Below, piece by piece: positions 31,742-40,822 of a stretch of 64,000 nt of DNA. The notes under the pieces are model-generated. The model searched no databases, was not told where the DNA came from, and worked only from the letters and a program-made list of their open reading frames with translations. Position numbers and translations under genes: made by a program. Source of the DNA: Thermoproteota archaeon (GTDB lineage: Archaea; Thermoproteota; Korarchaeia; Korarchaeales; Korarchaeaceae); NCBI GenBank assembly GCA_027491555.1, contig JAOZGN010000041.1:1-64000 (forward strand), given 5' to 3'. Position 1 is the stretch's first letter. Every line of letters begins with the position of its first letter.

Positions 31742-32428
31742 GACGACGGATAAACGTCGTGAGCGTCACGCCAACCCAGGTCTTCCTCCCTGCCGGTGGG
31801 CAGGCCACGATAACCGTGGACGTCGATCTCCCCCCAGGGGGACAGGCCAACGTCACCGCGGAGGCTGATGGAGGAGCTGACACGTCCAACATAACCGCCC
31901 AGGGGGAGAGCGCGTTCATCGACGTCGAGGTCTACCCAGACCTGGTGGGCAGACTCGACTCCGTGACCATAGACGTCCACAGCAGCGAGAGGAACGTCAC
32001 CATCACGATCTACGACCCCAGCGGGAACGTCTGGAAGCAATATGGAGTCACCCTGAACAAGACGGGGAGCTGGAGGGACTCCGTGGCTGAGGTCATGCCA
32101 CCCGGAGGCTACTTCGCCTGGGAGGACAAGAGCGCGAACCTGGGGACCGTGAAGTCCAAGAATAGGTGGAGCTGCACCTACTGCTACCGGGATCTCCCCT
32201 CTCTCTGTCGGTCTAAAGCGGAAGCCTACCTCCAGAACCTTGAGGCGGAGGGCGCTTACATGGAGCGTCTCCCAGAGCGGAACCTACCACGGCTACACTA
32301 GGGTCACGGCGACCAGCTCTGAGCTCGCGGGATGGCAGGGGGTTAAGGTGGCGGACGACTACGTTTACGTGGATGGAGGCCAACTCAGGCCTTCCGGGCG
32401 GTCACTGGGAGATAATACTAACAATTAG
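31742..32428 (+). pseudogene. Broken gene for an extracellular beta-sandwich protein
   Basis: The frame reads VTPTQVFLPAGGQATITVDV, PPGGQANVTAEADGG, then SVTIDVHSSERNVTITIYDP and VMPPGGYFAWEDKSANLG, which is typical of S-layer-like or pilin-associated beta domains with N-x-S/T sites. It has no signal peptide because a TGA at 31740 closes the frame on the left. Near 32240 the reading shifts to another frame (SQSGTYHGYTRVTATSSELA, then GVKVADDYVYVDGGQL). It is therefore truncated at the 5' end and frameshifted. Confidence 0.5.
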
Positions 32429-32775
32429 GAGTATTCCCGCCAGGTGTACTTGCACTTAACGCACGTGTATATCCGGGTCGGCGGCTCGTCCGCCGACCTG
32501 GTCTGCTCTATCCTGAGGTAGGCCTCGGTGTGCCCGCACTTGGGGCAGACCGCCTTGACCTTCGGGAGCGAGATGAGCTCCTCGGGGTGCTCTATCACGA
32601 CCACCTTGTTCTCCGGGCCCGCGGACACCCTCCTGGTGATGTTGAGGGCTCTACCCTCAGTCCCCTCGTACCCGCACCTAGGGCACTTGAACACGACCTT
32701 GCCGTCCTCGACCCTCGGCGACATCAGGGCCCCGCATTTCGGGCAGATCAACTCTATCCCTCGGGTGCGTCTCAC
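32425..32775 (-). CDS. tfs: Transcription factor S (TFIIS/RPC11-like)
   Basis: The 116-residue protein has an N-terminal zinc ribbon (LICPKCGALM, then FKCPRCGYEG) and a C-terminal TFIIS-type ribbon (AVCPKCGHTEAYLRIEQTRS, ADEPPTRIYTCVKCKYTW). The acidic pair in ADEPPT is the part inserted into the RNA polymerase active site to stimulate transcript cleavage during backtracking. Length and motif order are standard. GTG 32775 is the start. Confidence 0.93.
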   Translation of the reverse strand: MRRTRGIELICPKCGALMSPRVEDGKVVFKCPRCGYEGTEGRALNITRRVSAGPENKVVVIEHPEELISLPKVKAVCPKCGHTEAYLRIEQTRSADEPPTRIYTCVKCKYTWREYS

Positions 32776-32848
32776 GGGCGTAGCGATTAATCTAGTTTGC
32801 GCGGCCGCCGGGCCAACCGTTAATTAGGTCCAGAAGAGGGGAGGTCCG

Positions 32849-33355
32849 ATGAGCCACCGCCGGGTCTCTGTTCCCAGGGTTCCACTCAGACTTCCGTCGA
32901 GGCACAGGAGGAGGCGCGTCGCCGTAATTGTGGACGGCCCCAACATGCTCAGGAAGGAGCTGGGCGTGGACCTCGAGGAGATTTCTAAGGTGGCCTCCGA
33001 TCTGGGCAACGTGAGGGTCAAGGTGGTCGTGCTGGACAGGAAGGCCCCAGAGAAGCTGGTGGAGGCTGTGATGAACGCCGGCTACAAGGCGCTAATTTCC
33101 CCAGGCAAGCCAGAGGTGGACTTCACAATCGCCGCGATGGACGTGATACACGACGACAAGATAGACGCTCTGGCCCTTGCCACCAGATCAGCAGCCTACC
33201 TCCCGCTGGTTTACCGAGCGAAGGAGGCAGGGAAGGAAGTCGCAGTGATAGGGGCCGAGCCTGGGTTCAGCGTAGCCCTGAGGAAGGCGGCGGACGCTTC
33301 ATTCACCGTGGGATCTCCTTCTCCTTCCTACGAGGGCCCTGAGGAAGAAGAGTGA
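32849..33355 (+). CDS. NYN/PIN-like nuclease domain protein
   Basis: The 168-residue protein has a basic N-terminus (RLPSRHRRRRVAV), then the NYN start AVIVDGPNMLRKELGVDLEE. PEVDFTIAAMDVIHDDKIDA and LALATRSAAYLPLVYRAKEA give the remaining acidic residues of a PIN-like metal site. Such archaeal proteins are predicted RNases. ATG 32849 follows GAGGTCCG. Its last 57 nt overlap the 3' end of the convergent DUF373 gene. Confidence 0.8.
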   Translation: MSHRRVSVPRVPLRLPSRHRRRRVAVIVDGPNMLRKELGVDLEEISKVASDLGNVRVKVVVLDRKAPEKLVEAVMNAGYKALISPGKPEVDFTIAAMDVIHDDKIDALALATRSAAYLPLVYRAKEAGKEVAVIGAEPGFSVALRKAADASFTVGSPSPSYEGPEEEE

Positions 33356-34396
33356 GGCTATCGAGAACAGAAGGGATGCCGTGAGCCCCAGGGCGAGCAC
33401 CACTGCGCCTATCCCTCCGAGCAGGTACTCGCCCGCGTAGTAGGCCACCAGCCACGCGGAGAAGGATACTGCCACGGCCAGTAGCTTCTCCATGTAGTCC
33501 CCGCGCTTCATCGCGTACGACTCTATTGCGCTCCCCAGGAAAGCTGCAGAGGTGAAGAGGAAGAACAGGTGGGACGTGTTCCTCAGCACAGTCCCGACGA
33601 CCACGCTCGCAGGGTTGCTTCCTATCATGCTCGAAGCCGTCCTGTAGGCCTGGAACGCGCTGACGGCTATGCCAGCGAGCCCGAAGAACAGCGAGAAGAT
33701 GCCAGTGGCCCCGCCGAAGTACTTGACGGCCTTCACGATCCTGCTGGTGATCGAAAAGCCCTTCTCCATCAGGAGTACTCCTAGGAAGAGTATGAATCCA
33801 GTGGCGAGGTACCTCTGGAGGTTCAGCAGCGACAGAATCCCGGCAAGCGCCAGGAGGGCCCCAGGTATGCCGAGGGCATAGGCCCTGGCCTCCGGGCTCT
33901 CGAGCAGCCTCTCTATGTATCTCCTTATGAGGAGGTAGGTCTCTTCCAACTGGGGGCTCTGCTGAACCACGATCCGCCTGACGCTGATCGTGGGGACGAA
34001 CTTTAGCAGGAGGGGAATCACCCTCTCGTCGTCGGCGCCGTCGGATACTAAGATGGCGTGGTCCGGCCGGAACGTGGAGGTTACCTCGGCCATCTGCCTG
34101 ATGATCTCCTGGTCGGCAATCAGCTCGCTGGTGTGGTGCCCGGTTATGGTGGCCACGAGAACCTCCGCCTCTGGGAGCTCCCGCTTGACCTCCTCAGCCA
34201 CCTTGACGGCCCCGAATATGGCGTTGGCGTCGGCCTCCTGCGGGTCGGCCAGCGCGAGCCTCGTCGCAGCCTCCGTGTTGGCCTCGGCACCAACCACGGG
34301 GCCCCTCAAGCCTGTCTTGAGGCCGAGATCGTCATCTCGGTCGACGCACAAGACGAGCACTCGCCGCGGAGTTCCCTCGGGGCCCCTGGTGACCAA
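33299..34396 (-). CDS. DUF373 family membrane protein
   Basis: The 365-residue protein has a cytoplasmic N-terminal half starting RRVLVLCVDRDDDLGLKTGL, with ADPQEADANAIFGAVKVAEE and AILVSDGADDERVIPLLL. About eight membrane helices follow, from residue 175 onwards. This is the DUF373 signature, an archaeal family of unknown function. TTG 34396 is nearly leaderless after a TATA-like TTTTTAATTC; GTG 34360 is an alternative. The 3' end overlaps the NYN gene by 57 bp. Confidence 0.8.
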   Translation of the reverse strand: MVTRGPEGTPRRVLVLCVDRDDDLGLKTGLRGPVVGAEANTEAATRLALADPQEADANAIFGAVKVAEEVKRELPEAEVLVATITGHHTSELIADQEIIRQMAEVTSTFRPDHAILVSDGADDERVIPLLLKFVPTISVRRIVVQQSPQLEETYLLIRRYIERLLESPEARAYALGIPGALLALAGILSLLNLQRYLATGFILFLGVLLMEKGFSITSRIVKAVKYFGGATGIFSLFFGLAGIAVSAFQAYRTASSMIGSNPASVVVGTVLRNTSHLFFLFTSAAFLGSAIESYAMKRGDYMEKLLAVAVSFSAWLVAYYAGEYLLGGIGAVVLALGLTASLLFSIASLFFLRALVGRRRRSHGE

Positions 34397-34451
34397 TCCT
34401 ATCGCATGCCCCCAAACGTTCGGGAATTAAAAATGTGGATTGAGGCGGAGG

Positions 34452-35366
34452 CTAACTAGAAGAGGCCGGGCTTCCCTCCAGGAGGCCAGCCTCCATGAGG
34501 GCCCTCAGCTCCTCGAGGGTCAGCTTCTCGCCGGCCTTATACTTCTCTAGGGCCTCCTGGGCGAGCCTGGTCTTGATCTGCTCCTCCGTCATCCTAGCGG
34601 CGGCCTGCACGTCCTCGTACACCTTCTTCAGGAGCTCCCTGGTCTGTGTTATCTCCTGGAACAGCTCGTCCATCTGGGCCTTCATCTCGTCAACCTTCCT
34701 GCTCTTCTCCTCTATCTCCTTGCTGAGCTCGTCTATCTGAGGCCTGATCTCGTCGAGCTCCTTGATCAGTTGGGAGATCTCACCGTTGATCTCCGAGATC
34801 TTGGCCTTGAGCTCCTTGATCTTCTCACCGGTGTCTCTGATGAAGAACCTCCACCTCTCGGCCTCCGCCATGATCTCGATGTAGCGCCTCTTGAGCTTCT
34901 TGGCCTCCATTAGGGTCTGGAGCTGAGCCTCTAGGTGGCTTATCCTCACCACGAGGTCCCTCTCAGCTTCCCTTGAGAGGGGCTGGGTCTCGATCCTCCT
35001 CTCCAAGGCGGCTATCCTCCTCCTCAGAACCCTCTCTGGGACTCCGACCTCCGCCATGAGGCTCTCGTACTTGTCCTTTATCTCGGTGGCCTCCTGCCTA
35101 GCCTTTCTATACTCCTCGATGACCTTCCTCCTCTCCTCGAAGAGCTTTTCGACCTCCTCCCTGATCTTCTTCCTCTCCTCGATCAGCTCCCTTATTTTGG
35201 CTCTCTTGCTTCGTACCTGCTCGATGAGCTCCCTGCGCTTCTCTCTCAGGCTCTTAAGGTCCTCTATTATGGCCCTCCTCTCATCCCGGATAGAGAGAAG
35301 TTTCGCTCTAAGGTCTTCAACCCTACGCCGAAGAACGTCAAGATCCTGCGCCTGTGCTGCTCCCAT
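34452..35366 (-). CDS. Long coiled-coil protein (COG1340-type)
   Basis: From ATG 35366 (GGAGGAG six nt upstream) the protein has about 304 residues, nearly all heptad-repeat helix rich in E, K and R, for example LRAKLLSIRDERRAIIEDLK and KELKAKISEINGEISQLIKE. Breaks occur near VGVPERVLRRRI and in the last 50 residues (TRLAQEALEKYKAGEKLTLE), which may form a small domain. Archaeal coiled-coil proteins of this kind are conserved but uncharacterised; a structural or chromosome-associated role is guesswork. Confidence 0.75.
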   Translation of the reverse strand: MGAAQAQDLDVLRRRVEDLRAKLLSIRDERRAIIEDLKSLREKRRELIEQVRSKRAKIRELIEERKKIREEVEKLFEERRKVIEEYRKARQEATEIKDKYESLMAEVGVPERVLRRRIAALERRIETQPLSREAERDLVVRISHLEAQLQTLMEAKKLKRRYIEIMAEAERWRFFIRDTGEKIKELKAKISEINGEISQLIKELDEIRPQIDELSKEIEEKSRKVDEMKAQMDELFQEITQTRELLKKVYEDVQAAARMTEEQIKTRLAQEALEKYKAGEKLTLEELRALMEAGLLEGSPASSS

Positions 35367-35478
35367 GGGGGCTCCTCCTCTCTCAGCTGTTGCGTTGCCT
35401 GTAAGATCGCTCGCCACCAAGCGTGCTCGGATCGGGCCGGTGTTAGGAGATTAAAAAGGTTCGCCGCCGGGGGCCGAC

Positions 35479-35688
35479 TCACACCGACACGAGGATTATG
35501 TCGGCGCAGGCCCTTATAGCGGAGTAGGGGATCGTCTTCCTCTCCTTGCCCTTTTCATCCAGCGCCACGACAATGGCTGCGAGTCGACCCTCGGCATCGT
35601 CGAACACTATGTCGTCAACCGTGCCGATAAACTTCCCGTCGGTGGTGTAGACCTCGATGTCGTATAGCTCGGACACCCTCCTGGCCAA
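35479..35688 (-). CDS. PRC-barrel domain protein
   Basis: The 69-residue protein consists of a single PRC barrel: SELYDIEVYTTDGKFIGTVD and VFDDAEGRLAAIVVALDEKG, ending IPYSAIRACADIILVSV. Small PRC-barrel proteins are widespread in archaea, where one family member (CdpB) takes part in cell division. It lies 4 nt downstream of the AcdB gene stop, so they are probably co-transcribed. Confidence 0.85.
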   Translation of the reverse strand: MARRVSELYDIEVYTTDGKFIGTVDDIVFDDAEGRLAAIVVALDEKGKERKTIPYSAIRACADIILVSV

Positions 35689-35692
35689 GGCA

Positions 35693-36388
35693 TCACCCTA
35701 GTATGACTCTAGCGTCCACCACTTTAAGGCCGCTGGGGTATGCCATAACAGGGTTGAGGTCCATCTCCTTTATCTCCGGATTCTCGACTCCTATCTGGCC
35801 CACCTTAACGAGGGCGTCTATGAGCGCCTTCTTGTCAACGGGCCCCATTCCCCTGTAGCCCTCCAGGAGCTTCCTGCCCTTTATCTCGTTGATCATCTCC
35901 TCGGCGTCCCTCTCGGTCAGCGGCGCGACCCTGAAGGACACGTCCCTGAAGACCTCGACGAACACGCCTCCCAGACCGAACATGACGGTTGGACCGAACT
36001 GCGGGTCCTTGATGAGACCTATTATCACCTCGACGCCTGCCGGGGCGAACTCTTGGATTAAGATGCCCACGATCCTGGCGTCTGGGACCTTTGACTTCAC
36101 GGACTGTATGATCTCGTTATAGGCTCTCCTGACCTCCTGCTCGGTCTTCAGGTTCACCTTCACGCCGCCCACGTCGCTCTTGTGCAGGACGTCGGGGGAG
36201 ACTATCTTGAGGACGACCGGGAGGCCGATCTCCCTGGCGAACTGGACCGCCTCCTCCTCGGTCTTGGCGACCTTTACCCTAGTCACCGGAATGCCGTAGT
36301 CCGCGATCAGGGCCTTAGCCTCTGGCTCGAGTAGGACCTTCCTGCCCTCAGAGATGGCTCCCTGGATTATCTCCCTCCCCTTGGACAT
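35693..36388 (-). CDS. acdB: ADP-forming acyl-CoA synthetase beta subunit (ATP-grasp)
   Basis: The 231-residue protein opens ALIADYGIPVTRVKVAKTEE, followed by LPVVLKIVSPDVLHKSDVGG, the ATP-grasp signature of the beta subunit, and FGLGGVFVEVFRDVSFRVAP, EMDLNPVMAYPSGLKVVDAR. With an alpha subunit it converts acyl-CoA, ADP and phosphate to acid, CoA and ATP, the main energy step in archaeal peptide and sugar fermentation. No alpha subunit lies in the window. Confidence 0.9.
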   Translation of the reverse strand: MSKGREIIQGAISEGRKVLLEPEAKALIADYGIPVTRVKVAKTEEEAVQFAREIGLPVVLKIVSPDVLHKSDVGGVKVNLKTEQEVRRAYNEIIQSVKSKVPDARIVGILIQEFAPAGVEVIIGLIKDPQFGPTVMFGLGGVFVEVFRDVSFRVAPLTERDAEEMINEIKGRKLLEGYRGMGPVDKKALIDALVKVGQIGVENPEIKEMDLNPVMAYPSGLKVVDARVILG

Positions 36389-36448
36389 GGACGCACGTCA
36401 CCGCGGCAGGCTTTGGCCCAATCCGTTAAAAGATTATCCCACAGAGTC

Positions 36449-37726
36449 TCAGCGCCTCCTGGTCCGCCTGAGGAGCTTTTCTATGGACTTGGAGACTTTC
36501 TTGGGCCTCTTGGCCTCCTTCGGCGGCGCTCTGGTGGGCCTTCTCTTCGAGGGCTCCTCGCGTGCGCCTCCCGACTCCAACACCTCCTTGGGTATGTAGT
36601 ACATGCCTGCGGCGTCCTTGGAGAGGTAACCAGCCGCCACGAGAGTCTCCAGCCTCCTGTACTCCTCGTCCACTGGCACCTCTGCCGCGAGAGCCAGCTT
36701 CTCCAGCGTTATCGGGCCGCCGCCAAAGTCCCTCACCAAGGTCTCGACCTCGCGCCTGAACCTCTGCGGGACTCTCTCCAAGAAGTCCAGGAGCGGCCTC
36801 TCGGGCTCCATGATGTCGTCCACGATGACCTCGGTCACGGTCGTCCTCCTGAGGGCCACTGCCGCCTCGAGAGCTTGGGAGAGTATATCCATCAGCCTCT
36901 TGGGGACTCCGCGGGCGTACCTGTTGGCGGCCTCGACGGCCTCGGGCGTGAACGGGTCGAGATCAAACCTCGGCTCCCTGACCCTGAACGCCGACACCCT
37001 CTTCTCGACTATCTGGATGGCCTCCTCGTCGGTCAGCGGCTGGAGCTCCACCTTGTCGTGCATTCTAGAGATCAGGGCAGAGTGTCTCTTCTTCAGGGCG
37101 TTAAAGGCGTCTGGGCTCATGGTCATTACTACCATGATTCCCTCGGGCATGACCGATACCAGTTCCCTGATGCTCTCAAAGAAGAAGAACGACCACCTGT
37201 CCCCGCTGAGGAGCATGTTGTGGGCGTCGTCTAGTAGGAGGGCGACGGGCCTTATTGGGTCAAGGTAATCCACCAGCGCCTCTCCGACGCTGGCGGGGGA
37301 TCTCCTCAACCTCTCCAGCTCCTCCTCGCTGAGCTCGGATATCCCGAGGACGAGCTTCTTCAGCGCCTTCCTTATGCTCCTGCTGCGCTCATATGTGAAG
37401 CTGAGGAGGTCGTCTATGGCGTCAGGCCCCTCGAGGGGGTTGACCTCGTAGAGGATGTACTCCCCCTCAGACTCCCAGAAGTCGTGGGCCAGGACGTTGA
37501 GTCGGGTCGTTCGGCCCATCCCGGGCTCTCCCACCACGGCTATGAAGGCTGACCCGGTGCCAGCCAGCGTGTCGCTCGCCATTGCAAGGAGGCTCGAGTC
37601 TGGAGGGAGCGGAACGAACATCTGCCTGGCCAGCTCAGGGTCGAAGTCAGCCAGAGGCGTGAACGGGTTCCTGGAGAGGCCGAGGATTACTTCGAGGCTC
37701 CTCTCCCTTCCAGCGAGGCCCGCCAA
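36449..37726 (-). CDS. AAA ATPase with winged helix (Orc1/Cdc6-like), Arg in place of the Walker A Lys
   Basis: The 425-residue protein has an AAA domain at about 35-290. Walker A reads GEPGMGRTTRLNVL (66-79), where the invariant Lys is Arg72. Walker B is VALLLDDAHN. A sensor region is GIMVVMTMSPDAF, and RYARGVPKRLMDILSQALE is a sensor-2-like segment. A winged helix (ITLEKLALAAEVPVDEEYRR) and a very basic tail (RRPTRAPPKEAKRPKKVSKS) follow. The layout recalls Cdc6/Orc1 but relatedness is loose. The substitution would normally weaken ATP binding. It starts at TTG 37726. Confidence 0.65.
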   Translation of the reverse strand: MAGLAGRERSLEVILGLSRNPFTPLADFDPELARQMFVPLPPDSSLLAMASDTLAGTGSAFIAVVGEPGMGRTTRLNVLAHDFWESEGEYILYEVNPLEGPDAIDDLLSFTYERSRSIRKALKKLVLGISELSEEELERLRRSPASVGEALVDYLDPIRPVALLLDDAHNMLLSGDRWSFFFFESIRELVSVMPEGIMVVMTMSPDAFNALKKRHSALISRMHDKVELQPLTDEEAIQIVEKRVSAFRVREPRFDLDPFTPEAVEAANRYARGVPKRLMDILSQALEAAVALRRTTVTEVIVDDIMEPERPLLDFLERVPQRFRREVETLVRDFGGGPITLEKLALAAEVPVDEEYRRLETLVAAGYLSKDAAGMYYIPKEVLESGGAREEPSKRRPTRAPPKEAKRPKKVSKSIEKLLRRTRRR

Positions 37727-37843
37727 TCAATCCACCGCGGAATGGGTGCCTGGGCCTATATAATAGGCCCGCGTCTGCTGGCGGCGGGGGCATTCTTTTT
37801 TTAACGCAGGCGCGCGGGCTGGCCTTGGAAGGGTGAAAAGGCG

Positions 37844-40063
37844 TTGCAGAAGTACAAGAAGATCGTAGAGCACCTCCAGGGCCTAATGATGGACCCCCGG
37901 AACATAAAGAACATCGGGATCATCGCTCACATAGACCACGGCAAGACGACACTCTCGGACAACCTGCTCTCCTCGGCTGGCATGATCAGCACGAAGATGG
38001 CGGGCGAGATGAGGTGGCTCGACTATCACGAGCTCGAGCAGGCCAGAGGAATCACGATAAAGGCCGCGAACGTCTCTCTGTACTACAAGTACGAGGGAAA
38101 GGAGTACGCCATCAACATGGTAGACACCCCGGGCCACATAGACTTCACGGGGCACGTCACTAGGTCGCTGAGGGTGATAGACGGCGCCATAGTTGTGGTC
38201 GACGCGGTGGAGGAGGTCATGGTCCAGACCGAGACCGTGACCAGGCAGGCCCTGGAGGAGAGGGTCCGGCCGCTCCTGTTCATCAACAAGGTTGACAGGC
38301 TCATCAAGGAGCTCAGGCTCACCCCGCAGGAGACCCAGAAGAAGATCGCCAGGATCATCACCCAGTTCAACGACCTCATAGAGGCCTACGCGGAGCCTGA
38401 GTTCAGGGACAAGTGGAAGGTGAGGTGGGAGGACGACACCGTCGCCCTCGGCTCCGGGCTCCACGGCTGGGGCCTCAACGCGTCCATCTCCAAGAGGAAG
38501 GGCGTAACCTTCGGTGAGATCCTGAAGGCCTACGCTGAGGATGACCACGTCAGGCTCAAGCACGAGCTCCCGGTGCACGAGGCCATCCTCGAAATGGTCG
38601 TGAAGCACGTTCCCAGCCCGATCGAGGCCCAGCAGTACAGGATCGACAGGATCTGGAAGGACAAGCACGACGAGGAGATCCTCGAGGCCCTCAAGAGGTG
38701 CGACCCCAACGGCCCGCTCATAATAGGCGTCAACGCCGCCAAGCTCGACCCGCACGCCGGAGTAGTGGTCACCGGCAGGGTGTTCAGCGGGACCGTCGAG
38801 GAGGGTCAGGAGATTTACCTGCTCAACGCCAAGAAGACCCAGAGGATACAGCAGACCGCCATCTACATGGGTCCATACAGGGTCAGGATGGAGCGGGTCC
38901 CAGCAGGGAACATAGCCGCCCTGCTCGGCGTGGACGCAGCCAGCTCCGGCGAGACCCTCGTGATGCCTTCCATAAGGGAAAGGGTCCAGGAGGGCTTCGA
39001 GGCCATGCACTACGTCACCGAGCCCGTCGTGACCGTGGCCATAGAGGCCAAGAGGCCGTCCGACCTGCCCAAGCTGGTCGACGCACTGAGGAAGCTCACG
39101 CTCCAGGACCCGAACCTGATCCTGATCCACAACACCGAGACGGGCGAGATCCTTCTGAAGGGGACCGGCGCCTTGCACCTAGAGGTGTCGCTCTACGACA
39201 TCAAGAAGTCGGGGCTGGAGTTCGAGGTCAGCGAGCCCACCGTCGTCTACAGGGAGAGCATGAAGTCCTCCTCGCCCGAGCCCGTGCTGGCCAAGTCCCC
39301 GAACAAGCTCAACAGGCTCTGGGTCACCGCTGAGAGACTGCCCGAGAAGGTCATCGAGCTCATCAGGGAGAGGAAGATCCACGAGAGGATGGACAGCAGG
39401 TCCATCGCCAAGATCCTGAGAGAGGAGGGCGGCATGGAGACCGACGACGCCAGGAACGTCTGGAAGATCGACGAGGAGAACTACAACCTGTTCATCAACA
39501 GGACCGTCGGCGTGCAGAGGCTGGATGAAGTCAGAGAGATCCTTAAGCAGGGCTTCATGTGGGCCATGAAGGAGGGCCCGCTCGCCGGAGAGCCCGCCAT
39601 GGGCCTCGTCATAAGGCTAGTCAACGCCATGATCCACGAAGACCCGGCCCACAGAGGTCCGGCTCAGCTGGTACCGGCAATCAGGAGGGCCATATTCGGC
39701 GCCATGCTGAGCGACGACCCGGTCTTGCTGGAGCCGGTCTACGAGATCCAGGTCACCGTCCCGCCGGAGCTCATAGGCAGCGTGATAGGCCTGATCTCAC
39801 AGAAGAGGGGTAAGGTCACCGGCGTCGAGGAGAGGGGCAGGATCAGCCTGGTGAAGGGTTACATACCAGTCAGGGAGACCCTCGGCGACTTTAGCAACGA
39901 GATGAGGAGCGTCACCGGCGGCAGGGCCTTCTGGCAGACCAAGTTCTCCCATTGGGAGCCTCTGCCGAAGTCTCTGATGGAGCAGGTGATCCTCGAGATC
40001 AGGAGAAGGAAGGGGATGAAGGAGGAGCTCCCGAGGGCGGAGGACTACATCGATCGCCTGTGA
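37844..40063 (+). CDS. fusA: Translation elongation factor EF-2
   Basis: The 739-residue GTPase drives ribosomal translocation. GTP motifs: NIGIIAHIDHGKTTLSDNLL (G1), RGITIKAANVSL (G2), MVDTPGHIDF (G3), INKVDRL (G4). Domain IV keeps the histidine that becomes diphthamide (EDPAHRGPAQLVPAIRRAIF). The product starts at TTG 37844 with GGGTGA upstream and has about 15 residues before the usual MDPRNIKN start. It is followed by an oligo-T tract near 40087. Confidence 0.97.
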   Translation: MQKYKKIVEHLQGLMMDPRNIKNIGIIAHIDHGKTTLSDNLLSSAGMISTKMAGEMRWLDYHELEQARGITIKAANVSLYYKYEGKEYAINMVDTPGHIDFTGHVTRSLRVIDGAIVVVDAVEEVMVQTETVTRQALEERVRPLLFINKVDRLIKELRLTPQETQKKIARIITQFNDLIEAYAEPEFRDKWKVRWEDDTVALGSGLHGWGLNASISKRKGVTFGEILKAYAEDDHVRLKHELPVHEAILEMVVKHVPSPIEAQQYRIDRIWKDKHDEEILEALKRCDPNGPLIIGVNAAKLDPHAGVVVTGRVFSGTVEEGQEIYLLNAKKTQRIQQTAIYMGPYRVRMERVPAGNIAALLGVDAASSGETLVMPSIRERVQEGFEAMHYVTEPVVTVAIEAKRPSDLPKLVDALRKLTLQDPNLILIHNTETGEILLKGTGALHLEVSLYDIKKSGLEFEVSEPTVVYRESMKSSSPEPVLAKSPNKLNRLWVTAERLPEKVIELIRERKIHERMDSRSIAKILREEGGMETDDARNVWKIDEENYNLFINRTVGVQRLDEVREILKQGFMWAMKEGPLAGEPAMGLVIRLVNAMIHEDPAHRGPAQLVPAIRRAIFGAMLSDDPVLLEPVYEIQVTVPPELIGSVIGLISQKRGKVTGVEERGRISLVKGYIPVRETLGDFSNEMRSVTGGRAFWQTKFSHWEPLPKSLMEQVILEIRRRKGMKEELPRAEDYIDRL

Positions 40064-40119
40064 GCCCTCCCCCTCAAGCTCTCCCTCTTTTTCGCGTCCA
40101 CTCTCACCAAGCGCGCGGT

Positions 40120-40800
40120 CTACTTTGACTTCTTGGCCCAGACAGGCTCTCCGACCCACCTCTTCCTCGCTATCACCGGTCCGACGAGGGTGTAGGCCGC
40201 TGCGAAGACCACGATGGCCTTCGATAGGGGAGCTACCATTTCGACGGGCCCCAGCACCATGACCAGTGGGAGGATCGGCCTGAGCCCCCAGACGACCCTC
40301 CTCCACCCGTCCCCCTCGCCCACCGACGTGACCTGAGACCTCGGGTAGGGGATTGGGAGGCCAGTCACGAGTATGAAGGGGAGCAGGATCAGGGGGTGGA
40401 GGTCAAGGCCCGCCAAGACGGAACACTCAATCAGGAGGGCCGGAATGAACAGAGGCGCCCCCCTGAAGTACCGTGAGTCCTTAGGTATAGACAGCCTCAC
40501 TATACCTATGATGACGAGCAGGGAAACCACCGCGCTCTCAAGGAGTCCTCCGGCTGCGGCGTAGAGTACTGCTGGGGCGACGCACTGATTTATCCTGTCC
40601 ACGGACCTGTCCAGAACCTCTCCCCTGGACGACTCGGCCTTGAGCAGCCTCGCGGCCAGCCCGTCCAAGTAGTCGAAGAAGAGGGCCAGGAAGAACAGCC
40701 TCGCCGCTTCGTAGAACCTGCCCGTCGCAGCGAAGTAGATGGACTGAAAGCCGATCTCAAGCCCGATGAGCGTTATTAAGTCTGGCAGGAACTCCAGCAA
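40120..40800 (-). CDS. CDP-alcohol phosphatidyltransferase family membrane protein
   Basis: The 226-residue protein carries the family motif D-x2-D-G-x2-A-R-x8-G-x3-D-x3-D as DYLDGLAARLLKAESSRGEV and LDRSVDRI, with both metal-binding Asp pairs intact, and about six membrane helices. It should couple a CDP-activated ether lipid to an alcohol such as serine, glycerol phosphate or inositol phosphate. An archaetidylserine synthase is one option; archaetidylinositol phosphate synthase is another, given the ino1 gene in this window. Confidence 0.8.
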   Translation of the reverse strand: MLEFLPDLITLIGLEIGFQSIYFAATGRFYEAARLFFLALFFDYLDGLAARLLKAESSRGEVLDRSVDRINQCVAPAVLYAAAGGLLESAVVSLLVIIGIVRLSIPKDSRYFRGAPLFIPALLIECSVLAGLDLHPLILLPFILVTGLPIPYPRSQVTSVGEGDGWRRVVWGLRPILPLVMVLGPVEMVAPLSKAIVVFAAAYTLVGPVIARKRWVGEPVWAKKSK

Positions 40801-40822
40801 TCTCGGTCACCTGGTGGTGTCA

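Noticed and set aside
37844..40063. EF-2 lacking the diphthamide site, as reported for some Korarchaeota and Asgard lineages
   Set aside because: The histidine in PAHRGPAQ is present; presence of the modification genes cannot be judged here.
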